Positions 34,952-44,529 are shown, numbered from the stretch's first letter. The stretch: 64,000 nucleotides of DNA from Hasllibacter sp963833115 (GCA_963833115.1 CAWHWS010000002.1:620001-684000), one strand, 5' to 3'. The notes: generated from the letters alone by a model not told the origin. Translations and numbers: made by a program.

Positions 34952-35998
34952 TCAGGCGCGGGGGCGGCGTCGGGCGGTGCGATGGCGCAACTTCTGCAGG
35001 CCCGCGCGCATCCCATGCACGGCGTCCGCCCCGCTCGGTCCGAAGGCGAGCGCGGCGATCCGGCTCGCCGCGCGCAGCGTTCGCGCGGAGACCGTCCGGA
35101 CGTTGCGCGGCAGATGCCCGGCGCGGGGATCGAAGGCATTCGAGGCGTCGAACAGCGTATGGCTCTCCATGCACAGCACCGGGCGGCCGGTGCGCTGGGC
35201 GATCTCGCGGGCCTGGCCGATCTCGCTCTCGATGAAGAGCTGCGCGCGCGACGCGCCGTAGCGGTCCGCCTTGAAGGCGGCATGCGCGCCCTGTCGGCGC
35301 CGCTCCTCCGCGCTCGGAAGGTCGAGCATCTCGAGCCGGTCGTAGAGGATGCCCTGGCGTTCGAGCCAGGCCTCCGTCTCGGGTCGGTAGCGCTCCAACC
35401 TGCTGGTCACGAGGGTGCCGATCCGCCAGCTCGGCCTGTGAAGCGGCGCGGCATCGCGCAAGAAGCGCCGGTAGGCGGGGCCGTCGTCGTTCTGCGCGCG
35501 CTCGGGGTCGCGGCAGAGCACGCCGTCGATGTCCACGCAGGACCGCGCGAGGACGTTGTGGTGCATGACGTTCCACTGGAAGACCCGGGGCTCGCTCACG
35601 ATCTCGCAGACATGATCGCAGACCTGGTACTCGGCGGCGCTCCGGTTGCCGAACACGGCGGCGTAGAAGACGTCATGCCCGTGGCCGGCCGCGTCGATCC
35701 GGACCTTGGCCTCGCGCATCGATCGCTCGCTGTTCACCGAATCGTCGAGCACGAGCACACGGCGGACGTCCGAGAACGCGTGCAGCTTTTCCTGCGCCTT
35801 GGTGCGGCCGGCGGCGTAGGTCTTTCCCTCGACATAGCGATCGATGTCGGTCATCCGCCGATTGCGGATCAGGGCCATCATCGACGCGGCTATGATGCCG
35901 CTGCGAGGCAACCCCACGACGAGGTCGATGTCGGCCGGAAGGAGATGTAGGGCGCGCTCGAGGGCCACCTGCATGTCGAAGATGGAACGATAATTCAT
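34952..35998 (-). CDS. Phosphoribosyltransferase-HAD fusion protein
   Basis: A 348-residue protein with two parts. Residues 1-140 are a type I phosphoribosyltransferase-like domain with VVGLPRSGIIAASM (27-40) and the PRPP-loop-like VLVLDDSVNS (81-90). Residues 150-260 look like a HAD hydrolase with the nucleophile motif VDIDGVLC (155-162), a threonine motif TLVTSRL and a downstream FIESE acidic pair. The C-terminal 70 residues are basic. The combination suggests a nucleotide or sugar-phosphate salvage or capsule-related role, but no substrate can be named. The AT-richer 110 bp upstream, shared with ilvA, probably holds divergent promoters. Confidence 0.65.
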   Translation of the reverse strand: MNYRSIFDMQVALERALHLLPADIDLVVGLPRSGIIAASMMALIRNRRMTDIDRYVEGKTYAAGRTKAQEKLHAFSDVRRVLVLDDSVNSERSMREAKVRIDAAGHGHDVFYAAVFGNRSAAEYQVCDHVCEIVSEPRVFQWNVMHHNVLARSCVDIDGVLCRDPERAQNDDGPAYRRFLRDAAPLHRPSWRIGTLVTSRLERYRPETEAWLERQGILYDRLEMLDLPSAEERRRQGAHAAFKADRYGASRAQLFIESEIGQAREIAQRTGRPVLCMESHTLFDASNAFDPRAGHLPRNVRTVSARTLRAASRIAALAFGPSGADAVHGMRAGLQKLRHRTARRRPRA

Positions 35999-36108
35999 GG
36001 GCGAGTTTCCAATGAAGCGGGGCGTACGTCAATCGGCAGGTGTCTCGATTTGGATCGATGTTCGATCTTCGGGACGCGTATTGAAACTCATAAGCGCCGC
36101 GTTCTTTA

Positions 36109-37392
36109 ATGGATAGCGATGAAACGGGGGAGCTCGGGCCCGGTCCCTCGCGATCGAGGGCCGGGGCGGCGGACCCGCTGGCGGGCGTCGTCGACGCGCT
36201 CGGCCATTTGCGCGCGCTCTTCGCTCCCACGCCGTGCCAGCGCAACGCGTTCCTCTCCGAGCGCCACGGCGCCGATGTCTGGCTCAAGCGCGAGGACCTC
36301 TCGCCGGTGCGGTCCTACAAGGTCCGGGGCGCCTGGAACGCGATGCGCAAACGTCCGGGGCTCGGGGCCGTGATCTGCGCCAGCGCCGGCAACCATGCGC
36401 AGGGCGTCGCCTTCGCCTGCCGGCAGATGGGGGTGCGCGGCGAGGTGTTCATGCCCGTCACCACGCCAGAGCAGAAGCGGATGAAGACCCTTCAGTTCGG
36501 CGGCGGCCTGGTGGAGATCGTGCTGACCGGAGACACGTTCGACGAGTGCCTGGCCGCCGCCCGCGCCAGGGAGGCGCAGACCGGCGCGCATTTTCTATCG
36601 CCCTTCGACGACGACGACGTGATCGAGGGGCAGGCGACCGTCGCGCTCGAGATCCTCGAGCAGATGGGCGCGCCGGATATGATCGTGCTGCCGGTGGGCG
36701 GCGGCGGGCTCGCGGCCGGCACCTCCCTGGTGCTGCGGGGCCGCGCGCCCGAGGTGGCGATGCGCTTCGTGGAGCCCGAGCGCGCGGCGTCGCTGGCGGC
36801 GGCGTTGGCGGCCGGGAGGCCCGCGACCCTGCCGTCGATCAGCGGCTTCGTGGACGGCGCCGCGGTCGCGCGGATCGGCGAGCGGACCCATGCCATCCTG
36901 GCCGGGACGGACCCCGCGCACGTGCTCGGCGTGCCCGAGGATCGGCTCTGCGGCACGATCGTGGAGATGCTGAACGTCGAGGGCATCGTGCTAGAGCCCG
37001 CCGGGGCGCTGGCGATCGATGCGCTGCGCGACCTCGACGTCGCCGGACGACGGGTCGTGTGCGTGGTCTCCGGAGGGAACTTCGACTTCGAGCGGCTGCC
37101 GGAGGTGCGCGAGCGCGCGCAGCGATTCGCGGGGCTCAAGCGGTACTACCTCCTGCGGCTGCCCCAGCGGCCGGGCGCTCTGCGCGACTTCCTGGGCGTG
37201 CTCGGTCCCGGGGACGACATCGCGCGGTTCGAGTACCTCAAGAAGTCGGCGCGCAACTTCGGCACCGTCCTGATCGGGATCGAGGGCGCCACGCCGGGCG
37301 CGCTGGCGGGGATGGAGGCGCGCGCCGCGGGTGCGGGCTTCGCGCTCCGCGACATCACCGGCGATCCGGCCCTCGCCGAACTGGTGATCTGA
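36109..37392 (+). CDS. ilvA: Threonine ammonia-lyase (threonine dehydratase)
   Basis: A 427-residue PLP enzyme that deaminates threonine to 2-oxobutanoate for isoleucine synthesis. The PLP Lys is in SPVRSYKVRGAW (about residue 71), the phosphate-binding loop is LPVGGGGLAAG, and SGGNFDF lies at the end of the catalytic domain. One C-terminal ACT-like domain follows (about 345-427, opening RYYLLRLPQRPGALRDFL), fitting the shorter single-regulatory-domain form. The ATG at 36109 has no strong Shine-Dalgarno. It is divergent from the phosphoribosyltransferase-HAD gene and convergent with the HPt gene 4 bp away. Confidence 0.93.
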   Translation: MDSDETGELGPGPSRSRAGAADPLAGVVDALGHLRALFAPTPCQRNAFLSERHGADVWLKREDLSPVRSYKVRGAWNAMRKRPGLGAVICASAGNHAQGVAFACRQMGVRGEVFMPVTTPEQKRMKTLQFGGGLVEIVLTGDTFDECLAAARAREAQTGAHFLSPFDDDDVIEGQATVALEILEQMGAPDMIVLPVGGGGLAAGTSLVLRGRAPEVAMRFVEPERAASLAAALAAGRPATLPSISGFVDGAAVARIGERTHAILAGTDPAHVLGVPEDRLCGTIVEMLNVEGIVLEPAGALAIDALRDLDVAGRRVVCVVSGGNFDFERLPEVRERAQRFAGLKRYYLLRLPQRPGALRDFLGVLGPGDDIARFEYLKKSARNFGTVLIGIEGATPGALAGMEARAAGAGFALRDITGDPALAELVI

Positions 37393-37396
37393 ACGC

Positions 37397-37741
37397 TCAA
37401 GCGGCGCGTGCGGTGAGGCCGGCGGCGAGGTCGCGGCGCTCCGCGTCATAGGCGGCGACCAATGCGGCGGGGTCGACCCGGCGCCCGGCCATCGCGTCGC
37501 GCTCTCCCTGGGCGGCGATTCGGCTCATGTCCGTGAGGCCTAGCTGCCCGGCCGATCCGGCCAGGAAGTGCATGCGCGCCGCCATGCCGGCCGGCGGGCC
37601 CTGCGGCGCGGTTCCGGCGGCCATGGCGCGAAGGGCATCGACCGCGGCGCCGGTCTCCTCCAGGAAGAGCTCCACGATTTCGGGCAGCGCGTCTGAGCCG
37701 ACCTCATCGCACAGCGCGTCGATTCGCTTCCAGTCGATCAT
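37397..37741 (-). CDS. Histidine phosphotransfer (HPt) domain protein
   Basis: A 114-residue single-domain HPt protein. The phospho-accepting His is His58 in ARMHFLAGSAGQLG, equivalent to AHTLKGSAGNLG; the usual Lys two residues later is Ala. It starts 145 bp from a divergent receiver-phosphatase gene, which makes that receiver its likely partner. No hybrid kinase is in the window. The stop lies 4 bp from the ilvA stop. Confidence 0.83.
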   Translation of the reverse strand: MIDWKRIDALCDEVGSDALPEIVELFLEETGAAVDALRAMAAGTAPQGPPAGMAARMHFLAGSAGQLGLTDMSRIAAQGERDAMAGRRVDPAALVAAYDAERRDLAAGLTARAA

Positions 37742-37885
37742 GGCGGTCTCCTCGGATGCCGCCGCCAGGATGCGCGACGGCCCTTAAGAACGGGTTGACC
37801 GGGCCGCTGGCGTTTTCGGCCCCCGGTTAACCGCCCGTTCACCGCCGCCGGCGATATCCATGGCCAGGACCGATGAGGGATCCCC

Positions 37886-39244
37886 ATGAACGCGCAGCAT
37901 GCAATCTCTATCCCGACCGGCGGCGCGGCGTCCGCCGACCTGCCCGTGCCCATGCGCCTGCCCGTGCCGGATCGGGATACGCCCGGCGGCCACGGTGGCG
38001 CCGGCGGCGGCGCCACCGTCATGGGATCGGAGGGTGTCGTCCGCCGTGTGATGATCGTCGACGACAGCCGCCTTCAACGGCGCATCCTCACGGCGCAGCT
38101 GAGCAAATGGAACTACGAGGTCGTCCAGGCCGGGTCGGTCGACGAGGCGCTCGCGCTCCACGACGAATCGCCCGTCGACCTCGTCATCTCGGATTGGATC
38201 ATGCCCGAGCGGGATGGGATCGACCTGTGCCGCGCGCTGCGCGCCAGGGGCGGGTTCGTCTACTTCATCATCCTCACCGCGAAGTCCGAGAGCGCCGAGA
38301 TCGCCGAGGGGCTCCGGGAGGGGGCGGACGACTTCCTGTCCAAGCCCGTCTCCAATGCCGAACTCGGGGCGCGAATCACCTCGGGGGCGCGGATCCTGGG
38401 CATGCACCGCGCCCTCAGCACCACGAACTCCCGGCTCGAGGATACGCTGAGCGAGCTGCGCCGGCTCGACGCCCTCGTGCAGCGCGACCTTGAGGAAGGG
38501 CGCCGCCTTCAGCGCTCGCTCGCGCCGCCGCCCAGCGCGCGGATCGGGCGCGCGGACCTGTCGGTCATGCTGCACAGCTCCGGCAAGGTCGGCGGCGATC
38601 TCGTGGGCTACTTTCCGACCGGGACGGACCGGCTCGGCGTCTACGGCATCGACGTCTCCGGTCACGGGATCACCAGCGCCTTGATGACCGCGCGGCTCAA
38701 GGGCTTCCTTTCCGACAGCAAGCAGTCGCAGAACCTCGCCGTGATGCAGGTCGCGGACGACGTGCGCTATGGCTACCCCCCGGCCGTGGTCGCCGCGCGC
38801 CTCAACGAGGTCACCCTCGCGGAGATGGAGACCGAGCACTATTTCACCCTCCTCTATGCCGAGCTCGACATGCGCACGGGCGAATGCCGCTTCGTGCAGG
38901 GCGGGCATCCGCCGCCGATGATCCTGCGCGCCGCGGGAGGGATCGACTTCGTGGGGCAGGGCGGTCTGCCCGTCGGCCTCCTGGCCGACGCGACCTACGA
39001 GGAGGAGCGCACCCGGCTCATGCCCGGCGATCGGATGCTCATCTATTCCGACGGGATCACCGAGTGCGACGGGCCGGACGGCATGCTCGAGGAAGAAGGC
39101 CTCGCGCGGATCGTGGAGCCGCTGGCCCACCTTCCGGGCAGCGAGCTGCTCGACGCCCTGCATGCCGCGCTGGGCCGCCATTCGGGCGGCGCGCCGTTCG
39201 CGGACGACCTCTCCGCGCTCTTGGTGGACTACGCCCGCACCTGA
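37886..39244 (+). CDS. Response regulator with PP2C-type (RsbU/SpoIIE) phosphatase output
   Basis: A 452-residue protein. It has an N-terminal extension of about 50 residues and a receiver domain with VMIVDDS and the phospho-acceptor Asp103 in ISDWIMPERDG. A short coiled linker follows (about 185-215), then a PPM/PP2C phosphatase domain with DVSGHGITSALM and the terminal FADDLSALLVDY. Such proteins dephosphorylate an anti-anti-sigma factor to release a stress sigma factor. The metal-binding Asp and Gly residues are present. It is divergent from the HPt gene, suggesting one phosphorelay. No anti-sigma factor gene lies next to it. Confidence 0.88.
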   Translation: MNAQHAISIPTGGAASADLPVPMRLPVPDRDTPGGHGGAGGGATVMGSEGVVRRVMIVDDSRLQRRILTAQLSKWNYEVVQAGSVDEALALHDESPVDLVISDWIMPERDGIDLCRALRARGGFVYFIILTAKSESAEIAEGLREGADDFLSKPVSNAELGARITSGARILGMHRALSTTNSRLEDTLSELRRLDALVQRDLEEGRRLQRSLAPPPSARIGRADLSVMLHSSGKVGGDLVGYFPTGTDRLGVYGIDVSGHGITSALMTARLKGFLSDSKQSQNLAVMQVADDVRYGYPPAVVAARLNEVTLAEMETEHYFTLLYAELDMRTGECRFVQGGHPPPMILRAAGGIDFVGQGGLPVGLLADATYEEERTRLMPGDRMLIYSDGITECDGPDGMLEEEGLARIVEPLAHLPGSELLDALHAALGRHSGGAPFADDLSALLVDYART

Positions 39245-39301
39245 TCGTGGACGACGCGGGCACCCGATCGGCCGAGAGGCCGGAACCCGCCGGTGCGGTG
39301 G

Positions 39302-39799
39302 TCACGAGAGTGCGCAGGGGCGCGGCGGCGAGACGCCCCGCGCGATCCGGCCGCGGCGCGCTCCGACATCGCGCGCGGCAGCCATGTCGCCGGAGCTCTC
39401 CAGCCGTCGGGCGGCCTCGCACCGCGGGAGGACGACCGCGCGGTGCCCGGGCTCGCTGGGCGATCCCACGCGGCGCACGGGCCGGGCGATCCACACGCCG
39501 CAGACCTTCTCGGCATGCCGGCCGAGATCGGGCATCCAGGCGAACGACCTATAACGCCGCCAGAGGCGCGGCGCGCCGATGATCCAGCCGGTCTCCTCGC
39601 GCACCTCGCGGTGGAGCGCGGCGATGGGGTGCTCGCCGGGGTCGATCCCGCCGCCGGGGAGCTGCAGGGTCTCGCGTCCTCCGGACGGTCCGGCCGTCAG
39701 GAGGAGGTCGTCCGTCCCTGGCAGGCGGAGGAGCGCGTAAGCGCCGGGCCGGACGAAGTGAGGCCGGCCGGGTGGCGGGGGCGGGCCATGTCGCCTCAT
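39302..39799 (-). CDS. NUDIX hydrolase
   Basis: A 165-residue NUDIX protein. The Nudix box is complete: GGGIDPGEHPIAALHREVREETGW. The ATG at 39799 follows out-of-family codons upstream and is the natural start (MRRHGPPPP). The C-terminal 35 residues are Arg-rich and low in complexity. The substrate is unknown; NUDIX enzymes hydrolyse nucleoside diphosphates linked to other groups. It is divergent from hslO (97 bp) and converges with the phosphatase gene. Confidence 0.8.
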   Translation of the reverse strand: MRRHGPPPPPGRPHFVRPGAYALLRLPGTDDLLLTAGPSGGRETLQLPGGGIDPGEHPIAALHREVREETGWIIGAPRLWRRYRSFAWMPDLGRHAEKVCGVWIARPVRRVGSPSEPGHRAVVLPRCEAARRLESSGDMAAARDVGARRGRIARGVSPPRPCALS

Positions 39800-39895
39800 G
39801 GTCCTGGCTCCCCGCCGCCGGGCATGCCCTTGGGTCCGGGGCGCCGTGATCCTATATGCCCACGCTGACCCCGCATCCAGACCCCGGAGGGCGCC

Positions 39896-40867
39896 ATGAC
39901 CGGCATCCAGGAACTCGCCTGGGACGACACCGTGCTGCCGTTCCAACTCGACCGCAGCGACATTCGCGGGCGGGCGGCCCGCATGGGCGGCGCGCTCGAC
40001 CGCATCCTGTCGCAGCACGCCTATCCCGACCCGGTGGAGGCCCTGGTCGCCGAGGCCGCGCTCCTGACCGCGCTCATCGGGCAGACGATGAAGCTGCGCT
40101 GGAAGCTCTCGATCCAGGTGCGCGGCGACGGGCCCGCGCGCCTGATCGCGACCGACTACCACGCCCCGGCCGAGCCGGGCGCCCCGGCCCGCCTGCGCGG
40201 CTACGCGAGCTTCGACGCCGACCGGATGGACCGAGGCCCGGCGCCCTTCGACCTCATCGGGCGGGGCTATTTCGCGATCCTGATCGACCAGGGCGAGGGC
40301 ATGGCGCCCTATCAGGGCATCACCCCCATCGCCGGCGGCAGCCTCGCCGCCTGCGCGGAGACCTACTTCGCCCAATCCGAGCAGCTCCCCACCCGGTTCG
40401 TGATGGCGCATGGCCGCGGCGTGGAGGGCTGGCGCGCGGGCGGCATCATGCTCCAGCACATGCCGAAGGCCTCGCCCCTCCATCGCGACGCGCCCTCGAC
40501 CGCCGACGGCACGACCGCGGCCGCGGACCTGTTGGACGAGGACGAGGGCGAGAACTGGACGCGGGCGAACCTCCTGCTCTCCACGGTGACGGCGTCCGAG
40601 CTGATCGGTCCGGACCCCGCGCCCACGGATGTGCTCGCGCGCCTGTTCCACGAGGAGGCGCCGCGGGTCTTCGACGCGCAATCGGTCGATTTCGGCTGCT
40701 CGTGCTCGGCGGACCGGGTGCGCGCCACGATGTCGATCTACTCCGCCAGGGATATCGGGCACATGACGACCGAGGAGGGCATCGTCACGGCGGACTGCCA
40801 GTTCTGCGGGGCGCATTACGAGTTCGCGCCCGAGACCCTCGGCTTCGAGGCGGCGTCCGGGGCGTGA
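39896..40867 (+). CDS. hslO: Hsp33 redox-regulated chaperone
   Basis: A 323-residue Hsp33-family holdase activated by oxidation of a zinc-binding Cys cluster. The C-terminal cluster is complete: CSCS near residue 277 and CQFC near 302. Conserved N-terminal features are GQTMKLRWKLSIQV and YQGITPIAGGSLAACAETYFAQSEQLPT. The next gene overlaps its stop (GTGA), giving an hslO-NUDIX-cca operon of a kind common in Rhodobacterales. Confidence 0.95.
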   Translation: MTGIQELAWDDTVLPFQLDRSDIRGRAARMGGALDRILSQHAYPDPVEALVAEAALLTALIGQTMKLRWKLSIQVRGDGPARLIATDYHAPAEPGAPARLRGYASFDADRMDRGPAPFDLIGRGYFAILIDQGEGMAPYQGITPIAGGSLAACAETYFAQSEQLPTRFVMAHGRGVEGWRAGGIMLQHMPKASPLHRDAPSTADGTTAAADLLDEDEGENWTRANLLLSTVTASELIGPDPAPTDVLARLFHEEAPRVFDAQSVDFGCSCSADRVRATMSIYSARDIGHMTTEEGIVTADCQFCGAHYEFAPETLGFEAASGA

Positions 40868-41469
40868 GCCTCGCCGCGCGGCTCGTCGCGGCGGCCGGTC
40901 GCGCGGCGGCGGACACGTCCGATTACGACCTCAACCCCGGCACCGGAGCGCCTGGCGGCCGCGTCCTGCGGGAGGCGGCGGTGCTGGTGGGCGTGCGGGG
41001 CGAGGACGCGGCGGCCGCGACGGTCCTGTTGACCCGTCGCTCGCCGCGGCTGCGCCACCATCCGGGGCAGGTCGCGTTTCCCGGCGGCAAGCGCGATCCC
41101 GGCGACGCGGACCCCGAAGCGACCGCCCTGCGCGAGGCCGCCGAGGAGGTCGGGCTCGGCCCCGCCCAGGCGCGCGTCCTGGGCCGGTTGCGCCCGCACG
41201 AGACGGTCACCGGGTTCCACGTGACCCCCGTGCTGGCCGCGATCGATCCCGGCTTCGTCCCCGTGCCCGAGGCGGGCGAGGTCGCCGAGATCTTCGAGGT
41301 GCCGCTCGGGCATCTCCTCGACCTTGCGAGCTACACCGTCGAGCGCCGTCTCTGGCGCGGGGACTGGCGGCGCTATTATGCGGTGCCCTGGGGCCCGCAT
41401 TACGTCTGGGGCGCGACGGCGCGAATGCTGCGGGCCCTGGCGGAGGCGTGGGATGAAGACGAGCGGTGA
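40864..41469 (+). CDS. CoA pyrophosphatase-like NUDIX hydrolase
   Basis: A 201-residue NUDIX enzyme of the NudL/CoA-diphosphatase group. It has the group motif LLTRRSPRLRHHPGQVAFPG followed by a Nudix box from GGKRDPGDADPEATALREA to EEVGL. It would hydrolyse CoA or oxidised CoA to phosphopantetheine. The GTG start overlaps the hslO stop, and its own 3' end overlaps cca by 17 bp, so the three genes are tightly coupled. Confidence 0.88.
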   Translation: MSLAARLVAAAGRAAADTSDYDLNPGTGAPGGRVLREAAVLVGVRGEDAAAATVLLTRRSPRLRHHPGQVAFPGGKRDPGDADPEATALREAAEEVGLGPAQARVLGRLRPHETVTGFHVTPVLAAIDPGFVPVPEAGEVAEIFEVPLGHLLDLASYTVERRLWRGDWRRYYAVPWGPHYVWGATARMLRALAEAWDEDER

Positions 41470-42583
41470 CTGGCTGACGGCCCCGTCCGCGCAGGCGGTG
41501 CTGCGCATGCTGGAGGGCGGTGGGCATCGCGCGCTGGCGGTCGGAGGGTGCGTGCGCAACGCCCTTCTGGGCGTGCCGGTGAACGACGTGGACGTGGCGA
41601 CCGACGCGCGCCCTGGCCGCGTCGCCGAACTGGCGGAGGCCGCCGGCCTCAGGGCCGTGCCGACCGGCATCGCGCACGGGACGGTGACGGTGGTCGCGGG
41701 CGGCGCGCCCTACGAGGTCACGACCTTCCGCCGCGACGTGGCGACCGACGGGCGGCACGCGGTCGTCGCCTTCTCGGACGAGGTCGCCGAGGACGCGGCC
41801 CGCCGCGACTTCACGATGAACGCGCTCTACGTCGAGCCGGATGGGACGGTGGTGGACCCGCTGGGCGGACTGCCCGACCTGCTGGCCCGCCGCGTCCGCT
41901 TCGTCGGCGACGCGGACGCCCGGGTGCGCGAGGACTACCTGCGCGTGCTGCGCTTCTTCCGGTTCCACGCCTGGTACGCGGACCCCGCCGGCGGACTCGA
42001 CGCGGACGCGCTGGACGCCTGCGCGCGGGGGGCGGACGGGCTCGGGCGCCTCTCGGCGGAGCGGATCGGGGGGGAGATGGCCCGCCTCCTCGCCGCGCCG
42101 GACCCCGCGCCGGCCGTCGCGGCGATGGCGGCGTCCGGCGTTCTGGCGCGGATCATGCCGGGCGCGGGCCCCGAAGCCCTCGCGCCCTTGATCGATGCCG
42201 AGGGCGCCCTCCCCCCCGATTGGCGCCGGCGGGCGGCGGCGCTGGGCGGCGAGGTGGGCGGCTGGCGCCTGTCCCGCGCCGATGCGCGCGCGATCGAGGT
42301 CCGGCGCGCGGCGCTCGAGGCGGGCGTGCCGGTGCACGAGGTCGCCTATCGCCACGGCGCGGAGGCCGCGCGCGACGTGGCGCTGATCCGGGCGGACGGC
42401 GCGGCGACGGACCTTCGGGGGATCGAGGCGGCGGCGCGCGAGCGCCTGCCGCTCCGGGCCGCGGACCTGCCCCTGGAGGGTCCGGCCCTCGGCGACGCGC
42501 TCCGCCGGGCGGAGGCCGCCTGGATCGCCTCGGGCTTCGCCCTGACCGTGGCCGAGTTGCGCGCCCTGGCGCTTTCACCCTAG
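41453..42583 (+). CDS. cca: CCA tRNA nucleotidyltransferase / poly(A) polymerase-type
   Basis: A 376-residue class II nucleotidyltransferase that adds or repairs the tRNA 3' CCA end. The N-terminal active site has GGCVRNALLG and the metal-binding DVDVATD. RRDFTMNALY and the head-neck motif REDYLRVLRFFRFHAWY follow. The C-terminal tRNA-binding part is variable, as in alphaproteobacterial forms. ATG 41453 starts inside the previous gene, which fits translational coupling. A poly(A) polymerase activity cannot be excluded. Confidence 0.9.
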   Translation: MKTSGDWLTAPSAQAVLRMLEGGGHRALAVGGCVRNALLGVPVNDVDVATDARPGRVAELAEAAGLRAVPTGIAHGTVTVVAGGAPYEVTTFRRDVATDGRHAVVAFSDEVAEDAARRDFTMNALYVEPDGTVVDPLGGLPDLLARRVRFVGDADARVREDYLRVLRFFRFHAWYADPAGGLDADALDACARGADGLGRLSAERIGGEMARLLAAPDPAPAVAAMAASGVLARIMPGAGPEALAPLIDAEGALPPDWRRRAAALGGEVGGWRLSRADARAIEVRRAALEAGVPVHEVAYRHGAEAARDVALIRADGAATDLRGIEAAARERLPLRAADLPLEGPALGDALRRAEAAWIASGFALTVAELRALALSP

Positions 42584-42628
42584 CGCGATGGCCTCCGCCC
42601 CCTATGTGATGGGGTCTTGGAGACGCCC

Positions 42629-44497
42629 ATGCCCGCCCCCGCATCCGCCGCCGCCGGCCTCGCCGACCGTCTCGGCGACCTCATCGACCCGGAGACCCCG
42701 GCCACGGGGCCGCCGCCACGCACGTTGGCGGCCTTCCTGCGCTGGTGCGTGGAGGGCGCATGGCCGGCCCTTTCGATCACCGCGGCGTTGTCGATCCTGG
42801 CGGGCGTGTTCGAGGTGCTGACCGCCCTCCTGCTCGGCTGGATCATCGACGGGGCGATCGACGCGGGTCCGGACGCGCTGTGGTCCTCGACCCTCCCGCT
42901 CCTGATCGGCGCGACGCTGTTCCTCATCGTGGTGCGCCCGCTGGTGACGGGGTTCAACGCGGCGATGCAGTCCATCGTCTTGCAGCCCAATCTGCAGAAC
43001 CAGGTCCTCACGCGTCTGCACCGATGGACCATGGGCCAGGCGGTGACCTTCTTCGACAACGACTTCGCCGGACGCATCGCCCAGAAGCAGATGCAGACCG
43101 CGAACGCCGTGACCACCGTGACGGTGGACGTGATCAACACCGGCCTCTTCGCCGTCGCCTCGATCGTCGGCGCGGCCATCATGGTGGCTGGGATCGACGC
43201 GCGCGCAGGCGCCGGGATGGCCGTCTGGACGGTGGCCTATTTCGGCCTGATGGCCTGGTTCCTGCCCCGCATCCGGGTGCGCGCCAAGGCGCGGGCGAAC
43301 GCGCGCGCCGCCGTCACCGGGCAGGTCGTCGACACGGTGACGAACATCAAGACGGTCAAGCTCTTCTCCCATGCCGAGCACGAGGACCGCGCCGCGCTCG
43401 ACGCGATGCGCACCTTCCGCGAGAAGGCGCTGCGTTTCGGCACCCTCTCGGCGGCGTTCCGGGTGTGCCTGTTCGCGCTCGCGGGGCTGCTGCCGGTGAT
43501 CCTGGTGGGGCTGATGCTGCTCTACTGGTCGCAGGGGGCGGCCACCGCTGGCGCCATCGTGGCGGCGGGCACGATCTCGATCCGGCTGGCGCAGATGTCG
43601 GGCTGGGTCTCGTTCACCTTCATGGGCGTCTATTCCGCCGTCGGCGAGATCGAGGACGGCATGCGCACCCTCTCGCCCCGTCCCAGCCTGGTCGACGCGC
43701 CCGGCGCGACCGATCTCACCGTGACCGAGGGCCGGATCGAGATCGCGGACGCGCGCTTCACCTATGGCCGGGGCTCGGGCGGGCTGGAGGGCGTCTCGCT
43801 CGACGTCGCGCCGGGCGAGCGGGTGGGCATCGTGGGCGCCTCCGGGGCGGGCAAGTCGACCCTGGTGAACCTGGTCCTGCGGATGCACGACCTGGAGGAC
43901 GGCGCGATCCGTGTCGACGGGCAGGACGTGCGCGCCGTCACGCAGGACAGCCTGCGCCGCGCGATCGGCCTCGTCACGCAGGAGACGGCGATGTTCAACC
44001 GCTCCGCGCGGGACAACATCCTCTACGGCGATCCCGAGGCGGGCGAGGCCGCGGTCGTCGCCGCCGCCGAGAAGGCCGAGGCGCACGAGTTCATCCTAGG
44101 GATCCGGGACCATGCCGGGCGGGAGGGCTACGCCGCCCATCTGGGCGAGCGCGGGGTCAAGCTCTCGGGCGGGCAGCGGCAGCGCATCGCGCTGGCGCGC
44201 GCGATCCTGAAGGACGCGCCGATCCTCGTGCTCGACGAGGCGACGAGCGCGCTCGATTCGGAGGTCGAGGCGTCGATCCAGGCGGCGCTGGAGCGGGTGA
44301 TGGAGGGCAAGACCGTCCTCGCCATCGCGCACCGCCTCTCGACCCTGACGGCGATGGACCGGATCGTGGTGATCGACGCGGGCCGCATCGCCGAGAGCGG
44401 GACGCATGCGGACCTGCTGGCGCGCGGCGGGCTCTACGCGCGCTACTGGCACCGACAGTCGGGGGGCTTCATCGAGGCCCGCGAGGCGGCGGAATAG
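42629..44497 (+). CDS. ABC exporter with fused membrane and ATPase domains
   Basis: A 622-residue half-transporter. Six transmembrane helices span about residues 45-330. The ATPase domain has Walker A GASGAGKST, signature LSGGQRQRIALARAIL, Walker B ILVLDEATSALDS and switch His in IAHRLST. It works as a homodimer or heterodimer exporting lipids or drugs. ATG 42629 is chosen because GGAG lies 6 bases upstream; a TTG at 42617 would add four residues. It is followed by a VOC gene 32 bp later on the same strand. Confidence 0.9.
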   Translation: MPAPASAAAGLADRLGDLIDPETPATGPPPRTLAAFLRWCVEGAWPALSITAALSILAGVFEVLTALLLGWIIDGAIDAGPDALWSSTLPLLIGATLFLIVVRPLVTGFNAAMQSIVLQPNLQNQVLTRLHRWTMGQAVTFFDNDFAGRIAQKQMQTANAVTTVTVDVINTGLFAVASIVGAAIMVAGIDARAGAGMAVWTVAYFGLMAWFLPRIRVRAKARANARAAVTGQVVDTVTNIKTVKLFSHAEHEDRAALDAMRTFREKALRFGTLSAAFRVCLFALAGLLPVILVGLMLLYWSQGAATAGAIVAAGTISIRLAQMSGWVSFTFMGVYSAVGEIEDGMRTLSPRPSLVDAPGATDLTVTEGRIEIADARFTYGRGSGGLEGVSLDVAPGERVGIVGASGAGKSTLVNLVLRMHDLEDGAIRVDGQDVRAVTQDSLRRAIGLVTQETAMFNRSARDNILYGDPEAGEAAVVAAAEKAEAHEFILGIRDHAGREGYAAHLGERGVKLSGGQRQRIALARAILKDAPILVLDEATSALDSEVEASIQAALERVMEGKTVLAIAHRLSTLTAMDRIVVIDAGRIAESGTHADLLARGGLYARYWHRQSGGFIEAREAAE

Positions 44498-44529
44498 CGC
44501 CCCGCCCCGCGCCCGTGTAAGGGCGCGGC

